Of a DNA stretch of 64,000 nt, positions 43,058 through 52,604 are shown one piece after another. The notes beneath the pieces are model-generated. The model did not search any database, was not told the origin of the DNA, and saw only the letters and a list, made by a program, of their open reading frames with translations. This stretch comes from Roseisalinus antarcticus (GTDB lineage: Bacteria > Pseudomonadota > Alphaproteobacteria > Rhodobacterales > Rhodobacteraceae), in NCBI RefSeq assembly GCF_900172355.1, contig NZ_FWFZ01000002.1, forward strand, positions 186,001 through 250,000, read 5' to 3'. Each line of letters opens with the position of its first letter. The first letter of the stretch is position 1. The translations under genes were made by a program, and so were the position numbers.

Positions 43058-44314
43058 ATGCAATCCATATTCAAGGCGTCGGTTGCGGCGCTGGCTCTGG
43101 GTGCCGTCGCGGCGCCCGCTTTCGCCGAAAGCCACACGCTGAGCGGCGATCTTCGGATCATCTCGGACATGTCGAACCCGGCGCCGCGCGCGGTGATGGA
43201 AGGGCTTGCCGCCGATTTCGGCGCGATGCACCCCGAGTTGAACGTCGAGCTGACGATCGTCGACCGCGAGGCCTGGAAGACCCAGATCCGCAACGCGCTG
43301 GGCGCCAACCCGCCGGACGTGGTGAACTGGTACGCCGCCAACCGCATGGCCCCGTACGTGTCCGCCGGTCTCTTCGAAGACATCACCGACATGTACGAGA
43401 ACGGCGATCTCACGGGCCTCGACAGCGTCAAGGGCGCACTGACCATCGACGGCCGCCAGTGGGGCGTGCCCTACACCTACTACCAGTGGGGGGTCTATTA
43501 CCGCGAAGACATCTTCAACGAGCTGGGCCTGACCGAGCCGACCACCTTCGACGAAGAGATCGCCAACTGCCAGGTGATCCTCGATTCGGGGCGCAAGTGC
43601 TACACCATCGGGACCAAGTTCCTGTGGACCGCCGGCGGCTGGTTCGACTACATGAACATGCGCACCAACGGCTTCGACTTCCACATGCAGCTCGCCCGGG
43701 GCGAGGTGGAATGGACCGATCCGCGCGTCCGCGAGACCTTCGCCAACTGGCGCAAGCTGATCGACATGGGCGCCTTCATCGACGACCACCAGTCCTATAG
43801 CTGGCAGGAAGCGCTGAACTTCATGATCGACGGCGAAGCCGCCGCCTACCTGATGGGCAACTTCGCCGTGGCGCCGCTGCGCGAGGCCGGTCTGAGCGAC
43901 GATCAGATCGACTTCTACCAGTTCCCGATGATCGCCGACGTGCCGCAGGGCGAGGACGCCCCGACCGACACGTTCCATATCCCCTCGGGCGCCGAGAACA
44001 AGGAGGCCGCCCGCGCCTTCCTTCAGTTCGTGACTTCCCCCGATGTGCAGACCGAGATCAACTCGGGCGACGGGCTGGGTCAGCTGCCGGTCAACGCCAA
44101 TTCCGGCGTCGATGCCGACGAGTTCCTCGAGCAGGGCTTCGAGATGCTGACGACCAATGCCGAAGGCGGTGTCGCGCAGTTCTTCGACCGTGACTTCCCG
44201 GCCGAAATGGCCTCGGTCGGCATGGAAGGCCTGCAGGAGTTCATGGTGTTCCCGGACAACCTGGACGACATCCTCGAGCGCCTCGAAGACGCGCGTCAGC
44301 GCATCTACGAGTAA
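43058..44314 (+). CDS. Extracellular sugar-binding protein of ABC transporter (CUT1)
   Basis: A 418-residue periplasmic binding protein. The signal peptide MQSIFKASVAALALGAVAAP ends at AFA|ES. The mature part is SBP family 1: VSAGLFEDITDMYENGDL, GVPYTYYQWGVYYREDIFNELGL and FMIDGEAAAYLMGNFAV, ending NLDDILERLEDARQRIYE. With the enzyme genes downstream, an alpha- or beta-galactoside is the likely ligand (e.g. melibiose, raffinose, galactosyl-glycerol), which is an inference. AGGGAGGACACC precedes the ATG. Confidence 0.92.
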   Translation: MQSIFKASVAALALGAVAAPAFAESHTLSGDLRIISDMSNPAPRAVMEGLAADFGAMHPELNVELTIVDREAWKTQIRNALGANPPDVVNWYAANRMAPYVSAGLFEDITDMYENGDLTGLDSVKGALTIDGRQWGVPYTYYQWGVYYREDIFNELGLTEPTTFDEEIANCQVILDSGRKCYTIGTKFLWTAGGWFDYMNMRTNGFDFHMQLARGEVEWTDPRVRETFANWRKLIDMGAFIDDHQSYSWQEALNFMIDGEAAAYLMGNFAVAPLREAGLSDDQIDFYQFPMIADVPQGEDAPTDTFHIPSGAENKEAARAFLQFVTSPDVQTEINSGDGLGQLPVNANSGVDADEFLEQGFEMLTTNAEGGVAQFFDRDFPAEMASVGMEGLQEFMVFPDNLDDILERLEDARQRIYE

Positions 44315-44421
44315 ACCTCCCGCCTCCCCCGGCCCGACCGGGGGAGGCACGCACGTTTGGCCCATCCGCAAGCCGCCCCACACCGGGCTTTCGCATGCGC
44401 CGATCCCAGCTGGAGATTCCC

Positions 44422-45348
44422 ATGACATATGTATCCCCCCCTCCAGAGGCACGCTCCCGCGGCTGGTACAAGCGCAACGAAATCGCGGTCACGCCGTTCC
44501 TGTTCCTGATCCCGGCGGTGCTGTTCTTTGCGATCTACGTGATCATCCCCATCGGACAGAGCTTCTGGATCAGCTTTCACGAATGGGACGGGCTCGGCGA
44601 CAAGACCTGGGTCGGCACGGCGAATTACGAACGCCTGTTGTTCGACGACCGCAAGTTCACCACCTCGTTCTGGAACAACATCAAGTGGCTGGTGCTCTAC
44701 CTGCTGGCCATCCCCGGCGGGCTTTTCATCGCGCTGTTCCTGAACCAGACGGTGACGGGCATCCGGCTTTACAAGTCGCTGTTCTTCTTTCCCTTCGTCA
44801 TCAGCCAGGTCGTCGTCGGCCTGGTCTTCTCGTGGTTCTACCTGCCGCGCGAAGGGCTGCTGAACGCCATCCTCGCCGTCTTCGGCGCGGGGCCGGTCAA
44901 CATCCTGGGCGATCCCTCGACCGCGACCTACGGCATCATCGCCGCGGGCCTCTGGCCGCAGACGGCCTATTGCATGATCCTTTACCTGACCGGCCTCAAC
45001 GCGGTCGATCCCGAACAGGTCGAGGCGGCGCGGCTCGACGGCGCCAAGGGCTGGCGAATGCTGTGGTACGTGATCCTGCCGCAACTGCGCCCGGCGACCT
45101 TCATCGCCTTCGTGGTGACCATCATCGGGGCGCTGCGGTCGTTCGACCTGATCTCGGTCATGACCAACGGGGGGCCGTTCGGATCGACCCGGGTGCTGTC
45201 GTTCTACATGTTCGAGGAATCGCTTTCGGAATTCGGCTTCCGCATGGGATATGGCGCCGCCATCGCCGTGGTCCTGTTCTTCATCATGCTCGGCTTCATC
45301 GTCTACTTCCTGTGGTCGATGTGGCGCGACGAGAAAGGGGCCCGCTGA
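44422..45348 (+). CDS. Sugar ABC transporter permease (MalF-like)
   Basis: A 308-residue inner-membrane protein with six hydrophobic helices. The EAA loop for contact with the ATPase is VEAARLDGAKGWRMLWYVILPQLRP near residue 200. The cytoplasmic N-terminus is short and proline-rich (MTYVSPPPEARSRGWYKRN). GGAGATTCCC precedes the ATG. Its TGA shares one base with the next ATG (TGATG). Confidence 0.93.
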   Translation: MTYVSPPPEARSRGWYKRNEIAVTPFLFLIPAVLFFAIYVIIPIGQSFWISFHEWDGLGDKTWVGTANYERLLFDDRKFTTSFWNNIKWLVLYLLAIPGGLFIALFLNQTVTGIRLYKSLFFFPFVISQVVVGLVFSWFYLPREGLLNAILAVFGAGPVNILGDPSTATYGIIAAGLWPQTAYCMILYLTGLNAVDPEQVEAARLDGAKGWRMLWYVILPQLRPATFIAFVVTIIGALRSFDLISVMTNGGPFGSTRVLSFYMFEESLSEFGFRMGYGAAIAVVLFFIMLGFIVYFLWSMWRDEKGAR

Positions 45349-46196
45349 TGTTCCCGACACCCATCGCCAAGACCTCGCGCAGCTGGCAGATCACCTACCA
45401 GTCGATCCTGCCGCTGGCGCTGATCATGTGGCTGCTGCCGCTGCTCGCCGTGGCGCTGTTCTCGATCAAGCCGGATTCGGATTTTTCCACCGGCAATTAC
45501 TGGGGCTGGCCGTCCAGCTTCGAGGGGTTCACCAACTACGGCAAGGTGTTCCTGGAATCGAACATGCCGCGGTATCTGCTGAACTCGCTGCTGATCACCA
45601 TCCCGACGGTGGTGGGCGCGGTGGCGCTGTCCTGCATGGCGGGGTTCGCGCTGGGGGTCTATCGGTTCAAGGGCAACCTGCTGATCTTCTTCATGTTCAT
45701 TGCCGGGAACTTCGTGCCGTTCCAGATCCTGATGGTGCCGGTCCGCGACCTGACCATCGGCATGAACCTCTATGACACCAAGACCGGGCTGGTGCTGTTC
45801 CACATCGCCTTCCAGACCGGGTTCTGCACGCTCTTCATGCGCAATTTCATCCGGGCCCTGCCGTTCCCGCTGATCGAGGCCGCGCGGGTCGAGGGCGTCG
45901 CCGAGTGGCGGATCTTCTGGTACGTGGTGCTGCCGTTGATGAAGCCCGCGCTGGCCGCGCTTGCGGTGCTGATCTTCACCTTCATCTGGAACGATTATTT
46001 CTGGGCGGTGGTCCTGACCCAGGGGCCCGATGCGCAGCCGGTCACCGCCGGGATCACCGAGTTCAACTCGCAGTATCGCGCCGCCTACCACCTCATGAGC
46101 GCCGGCAGCATCGTCGCCGCATTGCCGCCCGTGGCGATGTTCTTCCTGATGCAGAAGCATTTCATCGCCGGCCTGACCCTCGGAGCCGTAAAGTGA
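45348..46196 (+). CDS. Sugar ABC transporter permease (MalG-like)
   Basis: A 282-residue permease with six helices and the EAA loop IEAARVEGVAEWRIFWYVVLPLMKP. The C-terminus FFLMQKHFIAGLTLGAVK is the standard MalG-type ending that inserts into the transporter core. Coupled one-base overlap with the partner permease before it, and a four-base overlap with the alpha-galactosidase start after it. Confidence 0.93.
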   Translation: MFPTPIAKTSRSWQITYQSILPLALIMWLLPLLAVALFSIKPDSDFSTGNYWGWPSSFEGFTNYGKVFLESNMPRYLLNSLLITIPTVVGAVALSCMAGFALGVYRFKGNLLIFFMFIAGNFVPFQILMVPVRDLTIGMNLYDTKTGLVLFHIAFQTGFCTLFMRNFIRALPFPLIEAARVEGVAEWRIFWYVVLPLMKPALAALAVLIFTFIWNDYFWAVVLTQGPDAQPVTAGITEFNSQYRAAYHLMSAGSIVAALPPVAMFFLMQKHFIAGLTLGAVK

Positions 46197-48265
46197 CACA
46201 GACCTGGCGACTGGATGCCGGCAGGCAGACGCTTGCCTTCGCGTCCGACGGCGGAATGCCGCGCTGTATCTGGTGGGGGCCGCGCCTGCCGGAGGCAGAG
46301 GATCTGGACCAGCTTGCCGTGGCCGGCCGGATGGACATGTCGGGCGGCTGGCTGGACGTCCTGCCGCCCCTGACCCTCTGCCCGCTGTTGTCCGACGGCT
46401 GGCAGGGGCAGCCCGGGCTGACCGTCACCCGCGCGGGGGCCGAGATCCCGGCCCGTTTCGGCGGGTGCAGGGGTGCTGTCGAAGGCGACAGCCTCCGCCT
46501 GACCGTGCGCGATGCCGCCCATGGCCTGACCCTGATGGTCCTGTTCCGGGCCGAGCCTACCGGCCTGATCGCCGCCAGCACCCGGCTGGAGGCCGACGAG
46601 CCAGTCGAGGTCGCCTGGCTCGCCGCTCCCGTCCTGCCGGGGCCGAGCCTTGCGGACGAAATCATCGACGTCTCGGGCCGCTGGACCGGAGAATTCGCCC
46701 TCAACACGCTGCCCTGGACCCCCGGCATCCGCGCCCGCGAGGCGCGGACCGGGCGGTCGGGGCACGAGCATCCGCCCTTCGCCCTGTTCCCGGACCGCGG
46801 CGCAACGAACGCCGCCGGCACGGTGCGCGGCATGCATTACGGCTGGTCCGGCGGGCACCGGATGGTGGCCGAGGAGCTGCCCGACGGGCGCCGCCAGATC
46901 CAGTGGGGCCACGCGACCCGCAGCCTGGCCGCGGGCACGTCCTTCGAGACGGCGGACCTGTTGCTGAGTTTTTCGAACACGGGTCTCAATGGCTGCGGCA
47001 TGGTGATGCAGTGGCATATCCGCGACCACATCGTGCAATGGCCGCAACCCGACCGGCCGCGTCCGGTGCATTACAATTGCTGGGAGGCGATCTACTTCGA
47101 CCACGACCTTGCCGCGCTCAGCGACATCGCCGAGCATGCAGCCGACCTCGGCGCCGAACGGTTCGTGCTGGACGACGGCTGGTTCGGTCGGCGCGACGAC
47201 GACACCACCAGCCTTGGCGACTGGGACATCGACCGGCGCAAGTGGCCGGACGGGCTGACGCCGCTGATCGACAAGGTCCACAGCCTGGGCATGACCTTCG
47301 GCCTGTGGTTCGAGCCCGAGATGGTGAACCCCGACAGCGACCTCTACCGCGACCATCCGGACTGGGCGCTTGGGCCGGCGGACCAGATCATGGGGCGCCA
47401 CCAGATGGTGCTGGATCTGAGCCTGCCGCAGGTGCGTGATTACCTCTTCGACAAGATCGCCGCCGTGCTCTGGGGGCATGACATCGACTACATCAAGTGG
47501 GATCACAACCGCCTGTTGCCGGTGGTCGAGGCCGCGCAGACCGACGGCGCCTACGCGCTGTTCAACCGGCTGCGCGAGGCCTTCCCGCAGGTCGAGATCG
47601 AGAGCTGCGCCTCGGGCGGCGGGCGGATCGACACCGGCATCCTCGCGCGGACGCACCGGGTCTGGCTGTCCGATTCCAACGACGCGCTGGAGCGGCTGCG
47701 GATGCAGCACGACGCGGCGCTGTTCCTGCCCTCGGCGATCACCGGCAGCCACGTGGGCCCGCGGCACTGCCACACCTCGGGGCGCATCCTGTCCATGAGC
47801 TTTCGCGCCCGCGTCGCCGCCCAGCGGCACATGGGCTTCGAGATGGATCCGCGCGAGCTGACCGAGGACGAGACGGCGACGCTGAAGGCCGTGACAGCCT
47901 GGTACAAGGCCAACCGCGACTGGATGATGGCCGGTGACATCCTGCGGCTCGACACCGCCGATCCGTCAGTGACGGCGGAATTGCAACGCAGCGCCGACGG
48001 CGCCCGCTTCGTCGTCTTCGCCGGTCAGGCCGAGGCCCCGGAGCAGGCGATCCCCCGCCCGTTGCGCCTTGCGGGGCTGGAGCCGGAGGCGCTTTACGAA
48101 ATCAGCCTGCTGAACCCCGAAGATGCCGCACGGCAAAGCCGCGGGCCCGTCGCCCTACGGGACGGGCCGTTGAGGCTAAGCGGCCGCGCCCTCATGGACG
48201 GCGGCCTCAACCTGCCCGTGGCCTGGCCCGGAACCATGTGGATGGTCGAAGGAAAACGCCTGTGA
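46193..48265 (+). CDS. Alpha-galactosidase (GH36)
   Basis: A 690-residue cytosolic glycoside hydrolase releasing galactose from alpha-galactosides. The GH36 core is clear: FVLDDGWFGRRDDDTTSLGDWDIDRRKWPDGL, MTFGLWFEPEMVNPDSDLYRDHPDW, nucleophile Asp437 in YIKWDHNR and acid/base Asp494 in WLSDSND. A GTG start at 46193 with GGAG upstream and a GTGA overlap with the permease stop was chosen (VTQTWRLDAGR). No signal peptide, so it acts on imported sugar. Confidence 0.93.
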   Translation: MTQTWRLDAGRQTLAFASDGGMPRCIWWGPRLPEAEDLDQLAVAGRMDMSGGWLDVLPPLTLCPLLSDGWQGQPGLTVTRAGAEIPARFGGCRGAVEGDSLRLTVRDAAHGLTLMVLFRAEPTGLIAASTRLEADEPVEVAWLAAPVLPGPSLADEIIDVSGRWTGEFALNTLPWTPGIRAREARTGRSGHEHPPFALFPDRGATNAAGTVRGMHYGWSGGHRMVAEELPDGRRQIQWGHATRSLAAGTSFETADLLLSFSNTGLNGCGMVMQWHIRDHIVQWPQPDRPRPVHYNCWEAIYFDHDLAALSDIAEHAADLGAERFVLDDGWFGRRDDDTTSLGDWDIDRRKWPDGLTPLIDKVHSLGMTFGLWFEPEMVNPDSDLYRDHPDWALGPADQIMGRHQMVLDLSLPQVRDYLFDKIAAVLWGHDIDYIKWDHNRLLPVVEAAQTDGAYALFNRLREAFPQVEIESCASGGGRIDTGILARTHRVWLSDSNDALERLRMQHDAALFLPSAITGSHVGPRHCHTSGRILSMSFRARVAAQRHMGFEMDPRELTEDETATLKAVTAWYKANRDWMMAGDILRLDTADPSVTAELQRSADGARFVVFAGQAEAPEQAIPRPLRLAGLEPEALYEISLLNPEDAARQSRGPVALRDGPLRLSGRALMDGGLNLPVAWPGTMWMVEGKRL

Positions 48266-48314
48266 ACATGTCTGTCCGCCCCCCGTTCTGCCAAACCCTG
48301 TACGAGGCCGCCCG

Positions 48315-49211
48315 ATGACAGACCCGGACTGGATCGCGGTCGACTGGGGCACGACCCACCTGCGCGGCTGGGCGATGGCGGACGACGGCTCGGTTCTGGC
48401 CAGCGCGACGTCGGATCGCGGCATGGGGCAGCTCGCGCCCTCGGAATTCGAGCCCGCCCTGCTGGACCTGATCAAGGACTGGCGCACGGACGTGCCGGTC
48501 ATCGCCTGCGGCATGGTCGGCTCCCGCCAGGGCTGGGTCGAGGCGCCGTATGCCGCCGTCCCGTCGCCGCCCCTCGGCGCGGGCCGGGCCGTCGCGATGA
48601 CGCAGACGCCGGGCCTGAGCGTCCATGTCATTCCCGGCTTGAAACAGCTTGACCCGGCGGATGTCATGCGCGGCGAAGAGACCCAGATCGCCGGGTTCCT
48701 CGCCATGAACCCGGGCTGGGACGGCGTGCTGTGCCTGCCCGGAACCCATACGAAATGGGCGCATGTCAGCGCGGGCGAGGTGGTCTCGTTCCAGACCTTC
48801 ATGACCGGCGATCTCTTTGCCGCGATCTCGGGTCATACTGTGCTGCGCCACTCGGTCGGCGGCGATGGCTGGGACGAGGGCGCCTTCGATGCGGCGCTCT
48901 CCGACGCCATGGCGCATCCCGCCCGCCTCGCCGCACGGATGTTTTCGCTGCGGGCCGACGGGCTGCTCCACGGGCTTGGCGCACCCGAGGCGCGTGCCCG
49001 CCTCTCCGCGCTGCTGATCGGCGCGGAACTTGCCGCTGCGCGCCCCTATTGGCTGGGCCAGAACATCGGCGTGATCGGCGCCGGCAGCCTTGCCGCGCTC
49101 TACATCCGGGCGCTTGCCGCGCAGGGGGCGCCCGCCGTTCAGGCCAATGGCACGGCCGTCACCATCGCCGGGCTGATCGCGGCCCGCAACCGCATCAAGG
49201 AGACCTCATGA
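48315..49211 (+). CDS. dgoK: 2-dehydro-3-deoxygalactonokinase
   Basis: A 298-residue sugar kinase phosphorylating 2-keto-3-deoxygalactonate at O-6. The ASKHA-type N-terminus [23 protein letters not shown], the [14 protein letters not shown] block and [33 protein letters not shown] are DgoK signatures. It lies 49 bp after the galactosidase gene and its TGA overlaps the aldolase ATG (ATGA). This is the penultimate step of the De Ley-Doudoroff route. Confidence 0.95.
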   Translation: MTDPDWIAVDWGTTHLRGWAMADDGSVLASATSDRGMGQLAPSEFEPALLDLIKDWRTDVPVIACGMVGSRQGWVEAPYAAVPSPPLGAGRAVAMTQTPGLSVHVIPGLKQLDPADVMRGEETQIAGFLAMNPGWDGVLCLPGTHTKWAHVSAGEVVSFQTFMTGDLFAAISGHTVLRHSVGGDGWDEGAFDAALSDAMAHPARLAARMFSLRADGLLHGLGAPEARARLSALLIGAELAAARPYWLGQNIGVIGAGSLAALYIRALAAQGAPAVQANGTAVTIAGLIAARNRIKETS

Positions 49212-49813
49212 CACGTCCCCTCATCGCCATCCTTCGCGGCATCACGCCTACCGAAGCGCTCGACATCTGCGGCGCGATCATCGACGCGGGGATCTCGACC
49301 ATCGAGGTGCCGCTGAACTCTCCGCAGCCCTACGAGTCGATCGCCGCCATGGCCCGCGCCTTCGGCGACCGGGCCGTGATCGGGGCCGGCACGGTGCTGA
49401 GCACGCAGGACGTGGCCCGGGTCAAGGACGCCGGGGGCCGGATCGTGGTGTCGCCCAATTGCGATGCGGAGGTGATCCGCGCGACCGTCGCGGCCGGCCT
49501 GGAAAGCTGGCCGGGGGTGATGACGCCGACCGAGTGTTTCGCCGCGATCAAGGCCGGTGCCACGGGATTGAAGTTCTTTCCCGCCACGCTCGTCGGCCCG
49601 GACGGCATCAAGGCCATGCGCGCGGTGCTGCCGCCCGCCCTGCCGGTCTATGCCGTGGGCGGGGCCGGGCCGTCGAATTTCGCGCAATGGATCGCCGCGG
49701 GCGCTGACGGGTTCGGGATCGGCACCGCGCTCTATACCCCCGGGCTTTCGGCGTCGGACGTGGCCGACCGCGCCGCCGTCATCGTCTCGGCCTATGACAA
49801 GGCCATCGCATGA
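49208..49813 (+). CDS. dgoA: 2-dehydro-3-deoxy-6-phosphogalactonate aldolase
   Basis: A 201-residue KDPG/KDPGal-class aldolase giving pyruvate and glyceraldehyde-3-phosphate. Schiff-base Lys122 lies in [10 protein letters not shown], the general base Glu33 in [10 protein letters not shown]; the arginine of AILRGITP (residue 10) binds carboxylate. The [10 protein letters not shown] form rather than VEVT-type, and the dgoK context, favour KDPGal over KDPG. It overlaps dgoK before and the beta-galactosidase gene after by four bases each. Confidence 0.93.
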   Translation: MTRPLIAILRGITPTEALDICGAIIDAGISTIEVPLNSPQPYESIAAMARAFGDRAVIGAGTVLSTQDVARVKDAGGRIVVSPNCDAEVIRATVAAGLESWPGVMTPTECFAAIKAGATGLKFFPATLVGPDGIKAMRAVLPPALPVYAVGGAGPSNFAQWIAAGADGFGIGTALYTPGLSASDVADRAAVIVSAYDKAIA

Positions 49814-51753
49814 CCACGCCTTTGAAACGCACCCTTGGCGTCTGCTATTACCCGGAACATTGGGACGAGGCCGTCTGGGCCGAAGACGCCCGCCGCATGG
49901 CCGAAACCGGGATCACCTGGGTCCGCATCGGCGAATTTGCCTGGAGCCGGATGGAGGCGCAGCCCGGCGTTCTGACCTGGGACTGGCTCGACCGCGCGAT
50001 CGAGACGCTCGGCGCGCATGGTCTGAAGGTCGTGCTGGGCACCCCGACGGCCACGCCGCCGCGCTGGATGATCGACAGGCACCCCGACATGCTGGCCGTC
50101 GATGCCGAGGGCCGGCCGCGCAAGTTCGGCTCTCGCCGGCATTACTGTTTTTCGCACAAGGGCTACCGCGAGGAATCGCGCCGGATCGCCCGCCTCATGG
50201 CCGAGCGCTATGGCCGCAACCCGCACGTGGCCGCTTGGCAGACCGACAACGAATACGCCTGCCACGACACCGTCATCAGCTATTCCGACGCCGCCCGCGC
50301 GGGGTTCCGCGACTGGCTGGCCCAGCGATACCAGAGCCCCGATGCGCTCAACCGCGCGTGGGGCAACGTGTTCTGGTCGATGGACTACGACAGCTTCGAC
50401 CAGATCGACCTGCCCAACCTGACGGTGACGGAACCGAACCATCCGCATGTGCTGGCGTTCCGGCGCTATTCCTCGAACATGGTGGTGGCGTTCAACCGCA
50501 TCCAGACCGACGAGATCCGCAAGCATTCCGACGCGCCGATCTCGCACAACTACATGGGCCGGGTCACGGATTTCGACCATTTCAAGGTGGGCGCCGACCT
50601 CGATATCGCGACCTGGGACAGCTACCCCCTCGGCTTTCTGTCCGACCGGATCGAGGGCACAGCCGATTACAAGCTGGCCTTCCTGCGCCAGGGCCACCCG
50701 GACAACCAGGCCTTTCACCACGACCTCTACCGGGCGGTGGGGGCGATGCGCAGCGGTGTCTCGCCCGCCGAGGGGCGCTGGTGGGTGATGGAGCAACAGC
50801 CCGGCCCGGTGAACTGGGCGCCGTGGAACGCGGCCCCGCTGCCGGGGATGTGCCGTCTCTGGGCGTGGGAGGCCTTTGCCCACGGGGCGGAATGCGTGAG
50901 CTACTTTCGCTGGCGGCAGGCGCCGTTTGCCCAGGAACAGATGCACGCGGGCCTTCTGCGCCCCGACAGTGCGCCGGCGCCCGCGCTGGGCGAGGCCGCA
51001 CGGGTGGCAATTGAGCTGGCCGAGATGCCCGGCGTCGGGACCGCCCGGGCCGAGGTCGCGCTGGTCTTCGACTACGAGAGCGACTGGGCTTGGGCCGCGC
51101 AGGTTCAGGGGCAGGATTTCGGGTTCTGGCGTCTGGCGTTCGCGGCCTACCGGGCCTGCCGCCGCGCGGGGCTGAACGTCGATATCCTGCGCCCCGACAC
51201 CGCCGACCTGTCGGCCTACAAGCTGGTGCTGGGGCCGGGGCTGATGCATTTGTCCGACCCGCTGAGGGCGGGGCTTGCAGCGTTCGACGGCATCGCCCTG
51301 CTGGGTCCGCGCAGCGACACCAAGACCGATGAGCTGTCGATCCCGACGCCCATGGGCCCCAATGTGCCGGGCCTCGACGTGACCGTCGCCCTGACCGAAA
51401 GCCTGCCGCCTGGGGCCGAGGTCGCGCTCGCAGGGGGCGGCCGCTTCCTGCACTGGTTCGAGCATCTGGAGGGCGAGGCGGAGGTTGTGCTGCGGACCGC
51501 CGCGGGCCAGCCCGCGATGGTCGGCGCAGGCGGGCTGCGGTATCTGGCGGGCTGGCCGGACGACGCCACCTTCGACGCGATCCTGGCCGCCCAATGTGCC
51601 GAGGCGGGGGTTGCCACGACGCCGATGCCCGAGGGGCTGCGCCTGCGCGACACCGACACGCATCGGTTCGTCTTCAACTACGCCGCCAAGCCGCAGACCT
51701 GGAACGGGGTGGAGATTCCGGCTGCAGGGGTCCATTGGGACGCCTTGCCCTAA
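49810..51753 (+). CDS. Beta-galactosidase (GH42)
   Basis: A 647-residue GH42 enzyme. [41 protein letters not shown] is the family N-terminus. The acid/base is Glu148 in [10 protein letters not shown] and the nucleophile Glu328 in [18 protein letters not shown]-terminal trimerisation (GAT-like) and small beta domains follow. No signal peptide. With the GH36 enzyme it lets the cell split both alpha- and beta-linked galactose after import. Confidence 0.95.
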   Translation: MTTPLKRTLGVCYYPEHWDEAVWAEDARRMAETGITWVRIGEFAWSRMEAQPGVLTWDWLDRAIETLGAHGLKVVLGTPTATPPRWMIDRHPDMLAVDAEGRPRKFGSRRHYCFSHKGYREESRRIARLMAERYGRNPHVAAWQTDNEYACHDTVISYSDAARAGFRDWLAQRYQSPDALNRAWGNVFWSMDYDSFDQIDLPNLTVTEPNHPHVLAFRRYSSNMVVAFNRIQTDEIRKHSDAPISHNYMGRVTDFDHFKVGADLDIATWDSYPLGFLSDRIEGTADYKLAFLRQGHPDNQAFHHDLYRAVGAMRSGVSPAEGRWWVMEQQPGPVNWAPWNAAPLPGMCRLWAWEAFAHGAECVSYFRWRQAPFAQEQMHAGLLRPDSAPAPALGEAARVAIELAEMPGVGTARAEVALVFDYESDWAWAAQVQGQDFGFWRLAFAAYRACRRAGLNVDILRPDTADLSAYKLVLGPGLMHLSDPLRAGLAAFDGIALLGPRSDTKTDELSIPTPMGPNVPGLDVTVALTESLPPGAEVALAGGGRFLHWFEHLEGEAEVVLRTAAGQPAMVGAGGLRYLAGWPDDATFDAILAAQCAEAGVATTPMPEGLRLRDTDTHRFVFNYAAKPQTWNGVEIPAAGVHWDALP

Positions 51754-51781
51754 AGCAAGCGCCTCGCCGAAAGGAAACCGC

Positions 51782-52546
51782 ATGACCACGACCCTGATCG
51801 TGCTCGCCCACCCCGAGCGCCGGTCCTTCAACGGCGCCTGGGCCGATGCCACCGACCGCGCCCTGCGCGGGCAGGGCGACTCCGTGCTTTGGTCCGACCT
51901 CAACGCGATGGGGTTTGATCCGGTCGAGGCGCCGTCGCATTATGATCGGCCGGGCGACCCGGCCCCCTTCGACGTGCTCAAGGCGCAAGAGGCGGCGGCC
52001 AAGGCGAACGCCCTGCCGGCGGACGTGACCGCCGAGATCGACAAGATCAGGCGGGCCGACCGCATCGTTTTTCACTTTCCGCTGTGGTGGTTCGCGCCGC
52101 CCGCGATGCTCAAGGGCTGGTCCGAGCGGGTTCTGGCCAACGGGGCGCTGCATGACGCCGACGAACGCTTCGATGCCGGGCGGTGCCGGGGCAAGACGGC
52201 GCTGTTCTGTGTCACGACCGGGTCGAAGGCCGCCGAGAGCGGGCACGACGGCAAGGAGGGCGACGTCTCCATGCTGCTCTGGCCACTGGCCTATACCCTG
52301 CGCTACCTCGGCTTCGACGTGCTGGAGCCGCGGGTGGTTCACGGCGTGCACGGCTATCACAAGGGCGCGGCAAAGCAGGCGCTGGAGCAGCGGCTGCACG
52401 CCGTGCTAGAGGACCACCCCAAGACCATCGCAGACTTCGACCGGTTGCCAAGGATCGCCTTCAACCGCGATACAGAGTTCGATGCCGACGGCCGTTTGCG
52501 GCCCGAAGCCCACAGCCATTCGCTGTTCATCCGGCACCGGCCCTGA
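51782..52546 (+). CDS. Flavodoxin-fold NAD(P)H-dependent quinone oxidoreductase
   Basis: A 254-residue flavodoxin_2 family protein (NQO1/MdaB/YwrO-like). TTLIVLAHPERRSFNGAWA binds FMN phosphate at the first loop; RIVFHFPLWWFAPPAMLKGWSERVL is the quinone-reductase signature; GYHKGAAKQ lies near the C-terminus. It sits 28 bp after the beta-galactosidase gene with its own GAAAGGAAACC site, so it is probably the last gene of the galactoside operon, though no sugar-linked role is known for it. Confidence 0.83.
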   Translation: MTTTLIVLAHPERRSFNGAWADATDRALRGQGDSVLWSDLNAMGFDPVEAPSHYDRPGDPAPFDVLKAQEAAAKANALPADVTAEIDKIRRADRIVFHFPLWWFAPPAMLKGWSERVLANGALHDADERFDAGRCRGKTALFCVTTGSKAAESGHDGKEGDVSMLLWPLAYTLRYLGFDVLEPRVVHGVHGYHKGAAKQALEQRLHAVLEDHPKTIADFDRLPRIAFNRDTEFDADGRLRPEAHSHSLFIRHRP

Positions 52547-52604
52547 GGCCCCGCCGCACACGGAAGGGATTGACGCCGCCGCGCGGGGTTGGGACCACGC
52601 GGGC

